From Porphyra umbilicalis (taxonomy: Eukaryota > Rhodophyta > Bangiophyceae > Bangiales > Bangiaceae): a stretch of 64,000 nucleotides of DNA. A model generated the notes under the pieces. It was not told the DNA's origin. It ran no database searches and saw only the letters and a program-made list of their open reading frames with translations. The stretch spans positions 1 through 64,000 of the forward strand of contig KV919072.1 in the NCBI GenBank assembly GCA_002049455.2. The letters are read 5' to 3'. A program made the position numbers and the translations under genes. Shown piece after piece: positions 44,347 through 53,956 of this stretch (its first letter is position 1; every line of letters starts with the position of its first letter).

Positions 44347-46605
44347 CTAGCGGGAGAGCACCTTGGCGGCCTGCTCCTCGAGCGGCGCCGCCGCGTCCGC
44401 CGCCGGGTAGAGGAGGTCCGACATGTGCGGCGCCACCTCCATCGACGCCTTGCCCGTGGCCGCCCGCTCCGCGCGGCCGGCCAGCACGTTGGCCGACGCC
44501 TCGAGCGGGGACGCGCCCGGCGCCGGGCGGAGGAGGTCCCCCAACCACGCGGGCAGGGCGGTGCGCGGCGCGCCCGCCGCGGCGCGCGACCGCCGGTCCG
44601 CCGTCTCGGCCGACGGTGGGCGGCGCGGGGCGGCCAGGCCCGGCGACGCCAGCCGCGACGCGACCGCCTCGAGCGGTGAGTCGGCGGCCGGCGCGTGGAG
44701 GAGGGCGTCCACCTGCACGGGCACCTCTGTGGCCGCCATCCCCGTCGGCGACAGCCGCGCGCGCGACTCCAACACCCGCGCCGCCGACTCGAGGGGCGTG
44801 TCGGCGGCGGGCGGGTTGAGGAGGGCCTCGACGCGCTCGGGCGCCTCGGCGGCCACGAGCCCCGTCGGCGACACGGCGGCGCGGACCATAAGCAGGTTGG
44901 CCGCCGCTTCGAGCGGCGTCGCCGCCGCCGGGGGGTGGAGGAGGGCAACCACCTCGCGCGCCTTGGTCGTGGTCACTGGCGGCAGGGGCGCGCGCGCCGT
45001 ACCGGCCTCGGCCACCCGCGGCGGCGGGTCGCGCGCGGCCAGCCGACGGGCGACGGCCTCGAGGGGCGTGTCGGCAGCGGGCGGGTGGAGGAGCGACGCC
45101 ATGTGCGGCGGCACCTCCATCGACGCCTTGCCCGTCGACGAGAGGCGCGCGCGGGACTCCAACACCCGCGCCGCCGCCTCGAGCGGCGTGTCGGGGGTGG
45201 GCGGGTGGAGGAGCGCGCGCATGGACGTGGGCGGCTCGGTGTGGGCCTTGCCGTTGGGGGACATGGCCGCCCGCCCGGCGAGCGCAGCGGCCGCCGCCTC
45301 GACGGGCGACGCGGGCGTCGGCGGGCGCAGGAGCGCCGCCACCGCCTCGGGCGCCTCGGCAAACGCGCGGCCGGTCGGCGAGAGGGCGGCGCGGGCCTCG
45401 AGCACCGTCGCCGCCGCTTCGAGCGGCGTCGCCGCGGGCGTCGGGTCGCGCGCGTGCGCGAGCCACGAGGCGGCACCGACGGCCGCCGCCGCCGGCGCCG
45501 CGTCGGCCTCGGCGGGGGGGCCCCGCGACCGCGGGGTGCGTCGGCGGCAGCGAGCCGCGCGGCGACCGCCTCGAGTGGCGTATCCGCGACGGGCGGGTGG
45601 AGGAGCGCCGCCATGGGCGGCGGCGCCTCGGTCGCCGCCTTGCCCGACGGCGACAGCGCGGCGTGGAGGGCGAGGACCTTAGCCGCCGCTTCCAGCGGCG
45701 ACGCGCCCGGCGCCGCCGTCAGGAGCGTCGCCACGGGCGTCGGCGGCACGCCCATCGACGCCTTGCCCGACGGGTCCATGGCCGCGCGGCCGGCGAGGGT
45801 GTTGGCCGACGCTTCCAGTGGCGTGTCGGCCGCGGCGGGGTGGAGCAACTCTGCCACCGTGTAGCCCGTGGGCGTCGTCGCCGCCACGACCGTGCGCGCC
45901 GCGCGGAGGGCGCCCCGATCCGCCGCCGCCGCCGCCGAGGCGGGCATGGCGGGGGCGTGCGCCAGCCGCTCCGCCACCGCCTCGAGGGGCGTATCCGCCG
46001 CCGGCGGGTGGAGCAGCTCCGCCACCGTCGGGCGGGCGCCGCCGCCGGCGCCGCCCCGCACCGACGCGGGCGTTACCGACGGCGCCGCGTCGGCGGCAGC
46101 GGCCAGCCGCGCCGCCGCGCGCTCCAACGGCGACTCCGCGTCTGGCCGCGGCCCCGCCGGCGGGCGGGGCCCCGGCTTGGTCATGGCCGCCGCCACGTCC
46201 GCGCGCACCGCGGGGGTGGCGGCGAGGCGCGCGGCGACCGCCTCGAGGGGCGACGCCGCGGGCGGCGGCGACAAGAGGCGCTCGAGCATCGCGCGGCGCG
46301 GGTCGGCGCGGCGCGCCGGCGCGCGCGCCGGCGCCGCCGTCGGCGCCACCGTCGGCGCCGTCGGCGCCGTCGGCGCCGCCGGCGCGGCGCGCGTCAGCAC
46401 CGTCCCATCAACCGCCGTTGATGCGCCCGCCGAGGCGTTGACGCGGCCCGGCGGCGCCTTGCGGGTGGCGGTGGCGGCCGCCGCCGAGGCGGGGGTAAAG
46501 GCCGAGGGGGGGGGGCGGTGGGGGGGGGGCGCCGGGCAGGCGGGGGGCGGCCCCGAGGGGCCCCACAAACGCCGCCGTGGCCGACGAGGAGGTGGACGGC
46601 GCCAT
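44347..46605 (-). CDS. Protein with about 15 degenerate repeats of roughly 40 residues and transit-like N-terminus
   Basis: About 750 residues. It begins MAPSTSSSATAAFVGPLGAA, a plausible plastid transit peptide, then a basic Ala-rich linker. About 15 copies of a unit follow, with consensus LLHPPAADTPLEAAARVL, then a short SPTGKAsmEvPphm link. The PLE core is invariant in nearly all copies. Several units have insertions of 10-40 residues, so spacing varies. It is predicted to be mostly disordered with short amphipathic helices. I know no named family with this repeat. The frame breaks twice at C runs: at 46506-46529 after GAPPPP, and at 45514-45520 after RGRGAP. One more base at each site continues the repeats. 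Multivalent disordered repeat proteins in plastids include Rubisco-linker proteins; that parallel is only a hypothesis. Confidence 0.65.
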
Positions 46606-48280
46606 GACGGCCGGATCGGGGGGAAATGCAACCAAGGGGGGGGAGGGGGGGGGGGGGGGAGGTGGGGGGGGGAAGAGATGCAAACAGACGACGACGACGA
46701 GGATGACGACGACGGTCGAGCGCCTTGTCGCCGGGGGAGTCACAAGTGCACGCGCAGATATGGTGCGGCGGGGAAGGGAAGGCCGTCGTCACAAGCAATG
46801 GTGGGGATGTGGAGGTGGGCGCCGCTTGTGGCTGGGACAGGCCGGCGGCCACGCTGATGTGCACACCCCGGGCCTGGCGTGCAGGCCCCCCAGCGGCAGC
46901 GGGCTGCCGCTGCGCTGCAGGACGCCCCCCTGGGAGCCCCCGACGCCGCCTCCACAAGCCGCCAGACGCAGCCTGGCCGCCGCGGGCAGCGTCCACGAGG
47001 TGCCGGGGCGGCGCCTTGCAGCCGAAGCGTCGCCCACGTGCGTGTGCGGCTGGGAAGCGGCGCCGCGGGGTGCACGCCGACCACCCGCGCCCCGCGCGGG
47101 ACACTGGCGCCGCCGGCTCCCGCCTGCGGGCGTCGACCAGCGGTCACGCCGCGCATTGTCTGCGGGCCCCGCCCGCCGCGGATCCGAGGCGCGCCAGCTG
47201 TCCTTGGCGCCCGCCGACCACCTGGTCTATGAGCAGGCGGTCCACAGCCAATCAATGGCCACAATGCGGCGGACGTTTGGGGTGGTCGAACGGCGGCGGC
47301 TGCCCGCCACAGAGGCCGGACGAGCACTTTCCAGATTCGAGGCGGGGCATATCTCGTCGCGTCGTCGTGCTCGCTCAGCCACAGCTGAGCGGCTCCGAGT
47401 CGGCACGGGCTTGACGCCTAGCGGCGGTCTTGCCCCGCGCCCCGCCGTCGCCCGCGCCGGGGGCACAGGGACCCCGGACGCCGGGCGTCTCGCGGCCGGG
47501 GCGCGTCAAGCGCACGCCCGCGGTGGGGGGGTTGGGGTCGGGTCGGCCGACGCGGAACGCGCGGCCGCGCGCGCGCGGCCGCGTCTCGACCACCCCCACC
47601 TTCCAGCGGGCCCGTGGGAGCGCCCGCCAAGATTTCGGCCGCGCCCGCCTTGGCGGCGGCCGGGGACCACCCACCCGGGCGGTCGGGCGCGGGGCGGCAG
47701 GCACCCGTTCCACGCCGCCGCCGTCCCGCGGGGTAGGGCGACGGCGTGCTGTCCACAAGCTGCTCGTGGCGGATGGTCTCCGCTGGCACAAGCGTGGCGC
47801 CGGCGTAGGCAAGGGAACCCCAGCGCCGTCGTCGCTGCGCACGGGCGCCGGTGACGGCTGTGTCGGCTGCGCCGACAATGTGGTTCCGTGACCGTCAGCG
47901 TGGTCTGCTGGAGCTCTCGACGGGACCACCGCCTCACGCAAACCAGCAAGCGGCACGGCTAAGACAACCCGCGACCAACCTGCTGCAATGGCTGGGCGCA
48001 TTGTGGGCCTACACCGTGAGAAGCAGCAGCCGTTCAGTAGCTCTACGCGGATATCACAGCGCTACACAATGCCAAAGAGCGTCGCACAGCCGCAAGTAGA
48101 AAAAAAAATACGTCTGACGTTATTTCGCGTAGGAAACGTTGTCGGCCAAAGCTCAGCCTTGCTCCACAAGACGTCAAGAAGTCTGCTTTGTTCTCTACGA
48201 CTTTGTGTTCCAAACGATGCCCGCGCCAGGTCTACGTGTGCGGCGAACGAGACAACGTTGTGACGGACTGTCGTCTTGTA
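46606..48280. other. Intergenic region with one weak candidate frame
   Basis: GC-rich to about 47900, then balanced. The minus-strand frame at 47375-48001 has near-complete third-position GC over its second half (WKVGVVETRPRARGRAF, FRVGRPDPNPPTAGVRL) and may be an exon of an unrecognised gene, but there is no domain, and competing frames exist. Nothing else is supported. Confidence 0.35.
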
Positions 48281-48788
48281 CAGTGCATTCTCGTTATAAC
48301 GTCCACGGATACAAGAGACTTATGCGAAACAAAACCGAAGTTGGCGTAGATCATATGCGCGCTGGGTAACAAATTGAGGCGCCAGATGCCGTTCAAAAGC
48401 CATGGCTTCTGGAGCGGACCGCCTCTGGCAGTTCCAAATTTGGTGGTGCGGGGCCTGGTGGTGCGGGGCCTGGTGGTGTGGGACAGTTCGGCTCCATATC
48501 AGACAGTGTGAGGACGGAGTGAGCCGACAGGTAACGGTCTCAGGATTCTGACCGAGAAAAGGCGCTGGGGCAGTGGGGGACGTTGCCAGATATTTAATTA
48601 TGATCGTGACAACGCCCTTCACGGTCCAATCGCACGCGACAAGACTGAAAGGAAGCCTCGAAAGCCGAGCCGCCGCAGCATAGTTCGAAGGCTTCAAATC
48701 TCTTCAGCGAATCGGATACAAGCGACTTTAAACTTCAATCTGGCAGATTTATGTGAATCAGGGTGGACGTTATAACGAGAATGCACTG
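48281..48788. mobile_element. 508-bp TA-flanked MITE, Tc1/mariner or pogo-like ends
   Basis: A 26-bp perfect terminal inverted repeat begins CAGTGCATTCTCGTTATAAC (48281-48306, complement 48763-48788). TA lies directly outside both ends (48279-48280 and 48789-48790). The CAGT...CGTTATAAC terminus is of the type found in pogo/Tigger/Fot1-like elements. The interior is AT-balanced, has no gene, and includes about three copies of a 15-bp unit GGTGGTGCGGGGCCT at 48443-48487. Perfect repeats and duplication suggest a recent insertion. Confidence 0.9.
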
Positions 48789-49119
48789 TAGTGGCGTTGT
48801 CACGGGGATACAAATCAGATTCTGAATTCGGAATGTCAAAATGTGTGTGTAATGATCAAGCACGACAAAAATTGATGATGATCAACGCCAACTCCCTGTT
48901 GCTGTCGATCCGGTGGCAGTCGCAGAGGCGCTCTGCTTGCCGGCGGCAAAACCACAAACCATCGGTTGACGCGGCCCCAGTGCCCTGAGACCCACCACAC
49001 CCGCTGCCTGCACCAGCTTCGGCTTGCGCAGCCCCCCCCCCCACGATGCGCCGTCACCAGTTACCAGCGACTGCCCCCCCCCCCTTCTCCCCTCCCGCTT
49101 GCCATCCGCACTGCCCGCC
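48789..49119. other. Leader of the BTB gene
   Basis: A 330-bp upstream region becoming pyrimidine-rich toward the ATG at 49120. No other feature. Confidence 0.4.
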
Positions 49120-50300
49120 ATGATGCCCGGCCAGGCGGCGCTGCTCGCCGACCTCGCGCGCCTCCACGCGGACCCCGCCGACGCGGACGTGACGCTGCTG
49201 TGCGGCGACGGGGGGCGCCTGCGGGGGCACGCCTTCCTCCTCGCCGCCCGCAGCGCGCTGCTTCGAGACGCCCTCTGCGGGCGCCGCCGTGACGGGGAGG
49301 GCGGCGGGGGTGCCGCCCAGAGCGACAGCGACGGCGGCAGTGGCAGCGACGCCGACAGCGACGGGCGCGCCGACGCCGTGGACGACGACGATGAGGACGA
49401 TGGCACGTGCCCGTTTTCCTACAATGGGGTCGCCGTGCGGGATGGGGCCGCACCGCCCCTGCGACCTCGGCGGGGCCCAGACGCGGACGCGGATGTCGAG
49501 GCGGCGGCGACCGCCGCCGCCGCCGCCGCCGCGACCGCGGCGACCGCCGCGCCCCCCCCGCCTTCCGGCGACCCAGAGGGCGCTCCCCCCCCCCTCCCCC
49601 CCCCTCGATCCCCCCCCCCCCCCCCCCCCCTCATGCACCTCCGTCGTGGCCCTCCCCCCCCACATCCCCACCCCCACCGCCGCGGCGCTCCTCCGCTGGG
49701 CCTACACGGGCGCCCTGACGCTCACGCCCGCCACGGCCGTTGCCGTCGGCGCCGCCGCCGCCGCCCTCGGCATGGACGGTGCGGCGGGCGTCGTTGCCGC
49801 CCACGTTGCGCGCACGACCGACGCGGACGCGGTCGTTGACCACCTCGACGCCGCGTTGCACGCGGCCGCCGCCGCGCGCCGCGCCGTTGCCGACGCGCGG
49901 CGGCGGCGCCCGCAGCCGGGGAGGCGGCGGCGGCGGCGGCGGGGGACGCCGGGCAAGGCCCCCGTCGCCGCCGTCGACGCGGACGCGGCCGCCGCCGACG
50001 CGGCGGCCGCGTCGGCCGCGTCGGCGGCGGCGGCGGCGGCGACGCTGCTGCGGGCGGCGGAGCGTGCCTTTTGGCGGGCGGGCGCCGCCGCGTACGCGGC
50101 GGCCGCCTTTGAACGCCTCAGCGACGCGGGCCTCGGGTGGTTGTTGCGGCGGGAGGAGCTCCCCGTCCCCGAAACGGCCGTGTGGGCGGCCGTGCGCAGG
50201 CGGGCGGTGGCGGTGGCGGGGGTGGCGGCGGCGGCGACCGCCGGGGGCGGCCGCCACGGGGCAGACGCCCCGCGGGGGGGGGGGGGGGGGGTGGACGCCC

Positions 50301-50331
<31 letters not shown>

Positions 50332-50688
50332 GCGGCGCGGGGTGGCCCCACCCCGCGGGCGCCTGCCGTGGGGGACGGCCCCGCCGTGGGGCGGCTGCCG
50401 CCCGCCGCCACGCCGCTCGACGCGGTGCGGCGGGCGGTGGCGCCGGCGGTCGTGCCGGGGCAGGTGCGGTTGCTCAACTTGCCGCCGTCGGTGGTTGCGG
50501 CCGAGGTGGACGCGCCGCGGCTGGCGCCGCCCGCGGAGCTCCTTTTTTACTACCGCCACACGCTCGCGGCGGCGACCGCGTCGGCGGCGGCCACCGCCGC
50601 CGCCGTCGCTGCCGCCGCCGCCGCCGCTGCCCGCGACGGACGGCCGGGGGCCGACGGTGCCCGCGGCAGGTGCGGCTGGCGCACCCGC

Positions 50689-50719
<31 letters not shown>

Positions 50720-51325
50720 GCGGCGGCGGTGCGGGAGTGGTAGCGGGCGCCGCCGCCGCCGCTGCCGCCGCCCCCCCCGGCGGTGGCGCCCCCCCCCCGG
50801 CCCCGCCCCCGCCGACGTGGCCGCCCGCGCGCGGCGGGTGCGGCTGACGTTTACAAGCGGCGCGCACCCCCACCCCGCGGGCGCGTCGGGGGGCCCCGCC
50901 GCGGCGTTGCGCGTGGCGCTCCCCCCCTGGGCGGCCGCCCCGACGCTCGTCTTTGACCCGCGCACCGCCCTCGGGCGGTACGCCGAGGTGGCGTTTTGGG
51001 CCGACGCGGCGTGCACGGTGCGCCTGCTGTCGGTGGCGACCGCGCTCGCGGCGCGGGATGAGGCGGCGGCCGAGGCCGACGCGGTGGCGGCGGCGGCCGC
51101 GGCGGCGGCGGCGGCGGCGGCGGTGGGGGAGCGGGGGGGGGGGGGGCAGGCGGGGGGACCCCCGCCGTGGTGGTGCGCCCGCGGCGGCGGCGGGGCCCGC
51201 CGCCGCCGCTGGCGGTGACGCTGCCGGTGAGCACGTTTTGGTTTACGTTTTACGCGCCGGCGGCGTTTGAGCCCGCCTGGGGCTACGCGTTCACGGTGGT
51301 GGCGGACGTGGAGCTGCCGGAATGA
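49120..51325 (+). CDS. BTB/POZ-BACK protein, split over several frames
   Basis: The N-terminal BTB half begins MMPGQAALLADLARLHADPA, then ADVTLLCGDGGRLRGHAFLL and ARSALLRDAL. After an acidic insert and C runs it continues as ALLRWAYTGALTLTPATAVA, LGMDGAAGVVAAHVART, the second half of a BTB fold. A BACK-like helical block follows: FERLSDAGLGWLLRREELPV, then ETAVWAAVRRRA. A C-terminal beta-rich region includes PGQVRLLNLPPSVVAAEVDA, RRVRLTFTSGAHPHPA and FWFTFYAPAAFEPAWGYAFT, ending VADVELPE. BTB-BACK proteins are usually cullin-3 ubiquitin-ligase adaptors or scaffold proteins. Frame changes lie at or near the C/G runs 49611-49630, 50276-50291, somewhere in 50640-50810, and 51133-51146; three of the four fit a missing base. 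The start is ATG 49120 or 49123. Confidence 0.65.
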
Positions 51326-51534
51326 GGGGGGGGGGGGCGCGGCGTGTGTGGTTGGGAGGGGGGTAGGGGGGGGGTGATGCCGGTGTGGGAGAGTGTGGGT
51401 CACCTTAGAGGGTACCGCAGACGCGTAGTGACTGCCACGGGTGCCTACCTTTGGTATGAGAGTCGTCGGCTTGGGGCTGCCGGCCCAGCGCGTCAACGGA
51501 CGCGCGCCTGCCGTACTGTGCCGTACACGTCGCT

Positions 51535-51556
51535 CCATCATGGAGCACCATGATGG
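51535..51556. repeat. Short inverted repeat CCATCATGG-AGCA-CCATGATGG
   Basis: A perfect 9-bp stem with a 4-nt loop, 20 bp before the left end of the 172-bp MITE. It may be unrelated to it. Confidence 0.6.
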
Positions 51557-51575
51557 TGCCTTTACTGCTTTGCTA

Positions 51576-51747
51576 TTGCTGTCTTCCCAATTTTGGCCGA
51601 TGCCGTCGATGTCAAGAGGGGTGATCAACTGTGCGAAACAGTTTTTCAGCCATCCATTCAGCCGGATAAAGTCGTTCGACCAATGAGCAGTCGACTGAGA
51701 CCCTGTCTCGACTTAGACCACATCGGCCAAAATTGGGAAGTCAGCAA
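51576..51747. mobile_element. 172-bp TA-flanked MITE
   Basis: A 27-bp terminal inverted repeat with one mismatch begins TTGCTGTCTTCCCAATTTTG (51576-51602; complement 51721-51747). TA flanks both ends (51574-51575 and 51748-51749). Only about 118 bp lies between the repeats, with no coding capacity. It is a very small Tc1/mariner-type miniature element by its TA target. Confidence 0.9.
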
Positions 51748-52633
51748 TACAAAAGTTCTGTATACCAAATCAAGAAAGGTTCCCAAGAAAGAGCACATTG
51801 GATATGTGCAACCAGACGCGCACATTTATAGAAAAGGGGTGCTACATATGTTTTCGTTCTTCCGAGAAATCAATGTTTGGCGGGAAGCTCCCTCGAATTT
51901 GCGGCCTTTGCCATCAGTACCTGCATCCAAAGCGGGGCGATTTCTGCGTTGGCGCGCTGACAACGTGCGGCGCGACACTCGCTGTTTTTTGATGGAGCTG
52001 CTTTCCGCCGAGCACGCCTCATGCCGTCCGCCGTTCCTTCATGTACGTCTCTGCCGCGCCCGACGCCACGGCGTTTGGTGTGCGTGGCACGCCGTCTGCG
52101 CGCAGGTGTCTCGCTGGAAGGGGGGACCCGCGGCAGATCGGTCTGCGAGTGCACCACCGCCGTGCTGCCAGGGGGTTCCTACCCCGCCTCGCTGCCGACG
52201 CGCGCACGGCGGCGGGTGCGCTCGCGCTTCTTGGGACCCGCCGCGGAACGTGCCGGGTAGGAGTCAGCGTCCACCCACGTGGCTGCCACCGTTTGCGCAT
52301 TCCGGCGCGCAGAGCAATGAGCACCAATCTTTTCACGGGAGCAGAAACAACCTCACAGCCGTGGAGTACGGCCCTGTCCGACATCGTCTGGATCACTCGG
52401 TAGGAAATCCGACGCGACCTAGACGAGCGCGGTTCAGACCTGTTGACATTGTACAGCAGCAACAAACACGTATAGCTTGTATATACACAATATTGCGCAC
52501 ATGGTCTGAGAAGGTCCCAGCGAGCATCAACCCCCCATCCACACCAACCCCAACCAAGTCAAACGCGGCAAATGTCCAAAGCAAAGCAAAAAAAAATAGA
52601 AACGACGAGACAATCCCGAACTCAACGTCGCCA
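51748..52633. other. Intergenic region downstream of the RFTS-like gene
   Basis: Balanced composition with a GC-rich patch at 52000-52260. The sequence just before 52634 (AT-rich with A runs near 52590) is probably the 3' flank of the minus-strand gene. No gene is supported. Confidence 0.4.
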
Positions 52634-53956
52634 TCAAGCAGAGAACGGCTCGACGTGCTGCCGCACAAACGAGTCAACGTCCACCCCCGCCGACGCCATT
52701 TCCGCGACGCGTTGCCGCGCACGTGCCATACCACAAGCATCGCTCGCATACTTGCTGCCGGGTGCTGCTGGGGAGGCCCCACCGCAGCCGCCCGGGGCGC
52801 CCGCGCACGCGCACAGGGGGGCCGCCCGCGATTCGGAGGCGGACGAAGCGAGGGAGTCCGTCAACGTCGCCGGTCCTGGCCTTCTGGACGACCCCGCCAC
52901 GTCGATAGAGACCCGCTTGCGTTTCTTGGGCAATGCAACAGCAGATGGCTGACCCCGCGGAGACCCGGGCGGCGTCACGGGCGAGCCTGGCGACCGGAGC
53001 TGACGCATAGCCATGGGCAAAGTCGACGCCGGGGTGCCAGCAGGGGGCGAGAGCGACATCCTCCTTGGGGAGAGAGAGCCACGGCAGTTGCCCGGGGAGA
53101 CCGCGCGGGGAGGGGTAGGCGGCTTGGCCGCCGACGGCCGGACCGGCGAGGACATGGGCGTGAAAAGCGAGGAAGTGGCAAGCGACGTGGCCGGCAGCTG
53201 TACGCATGGGGACGACGAACGACGGGTAGCCGCCGCCCTCGCCTGACCGGATCGGCGAGCCAGCTCTTGCGCAAACAGCGAGCACCGCAGCGCCGGGTCT
53301 TCGAGAAGGCGACTCTGGGCCAGCAGGAAGGGCGCTTCGGCAAGCACGTCCGCCTCGGGGTAGGCGCGCATCCCCGCCGCCCGCCGCCCGAGTTGCCGCA
53401 CAATCTTGGCGTACGTCGCGTCCGCAGGGGGGAGGCGAGTCGCGAGCGTCACGGATCGAACAAGCAGCTCAAAGCGCCGGCGCGCATGCCCATGGACGCC
53501 GACATACGAACCCGCCGCACGCCCTACCAGGTGGTACCGCCCGGTCGATGTCGACGCCACTAGCCGCGCCTCCCCGGCGCCAAATTCCACCGACCACCTC
53601 GTCAAGCCCGGGAGCGACACCGTCAATGGCGGGAGGCCCGGCGCCATGAGCACTCCGCCCGCCGCGAGCGACACGCCGGGCTCGTCCAGTTCACACAGAG
53701 AGGCGGGGAGACCAGCAGGGCCTGAGCTCGACGCGCGGAGGCGAGTGACCACAAAGTGGTGAAGCGCCCGCGTCGGCTGACCCGCGCCGTCGGCGGGCGT
53801 CAAAGTGTAGGCGGAGGGAATGTCGACTTCTTGGGTGGGAGCCGCGAAGATGACGCCACCACCGGTGCGGGGACGCCCCGTACCTACCGCGGTTGCTGAG
53901 CGACGGCGCAGAGGAGGCGCGCAACCCGGACGTGTCGCCATGATGGCGGCAGACAT
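52634..53956 (-). CDS. RFTS-domain-like protein without methyltransferase domain
   Basis: About 440 residues from the Met at 53956 (MSAAIMATRPGCAPP); the frame is open upstream to 54070, and the next Met at 53941 is also possible. The central region resembles the replication-foci targeting sequence of DNMT1-type DNA methyltransferases: ALHHFVVTRLRASSSGPAGL, LCELDEPGVSLAAGGVLMAP, LTRWSVEFGAGEARLVASTS, GRYHLVGRAAGSYVGVH, then DATYAKIVRQLG and DVLAEAPFLLAQSRLLEDP. That domain links replication or ubiquitylated histone H3 to maintenance methylation. The C-terminal half is Ser/Pro-rich with many SP sites and a nuclear signal KKRKR, ending VDSFVRQHVEPFSA. No BAH or methyltransferase catalytic motif follows, so it would be a stand-alone domain. 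The domain call is by eye. Confidence 0.55.
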   Translation of the reverse strand: MSAAIMATRPGCAPPLRRRSATAVGTGRPRTGGGVIFAAPTQEVDIPSAYTLTPADGAGQPTRALHHFVVTRLRASSSGPAGLPASLCELDEPGVSLAAGGVLMAPGLPPLTVSLPGLTRWSVEFGAGEARLVASTSTGRYHLVGRAAGSYVGVHGHARRRFELLVRSVTLATRLPPADATYAKIVRQLGRRAAGMRAYPEADVLAEAPFLLAQSRLLEDPALRCSLFAQELARRSGQARAAATRRSSSPCVQLPATSLATSSLFTPMSSPVRPSAAKPPTPPRAVSPGNCRGSLSPRRMSLSPPAGTPASTLPMAMRQLRSPGSPVTPPGSPRGQPSAVALPKKRKRVSIDVAGSSRRPGPATLTDSLASSASESRAAPLCACAGAPGGCGGASPAAPGSKYASDACGMARARQRVAEMASAGVDVDSFVRQHVEPFSA

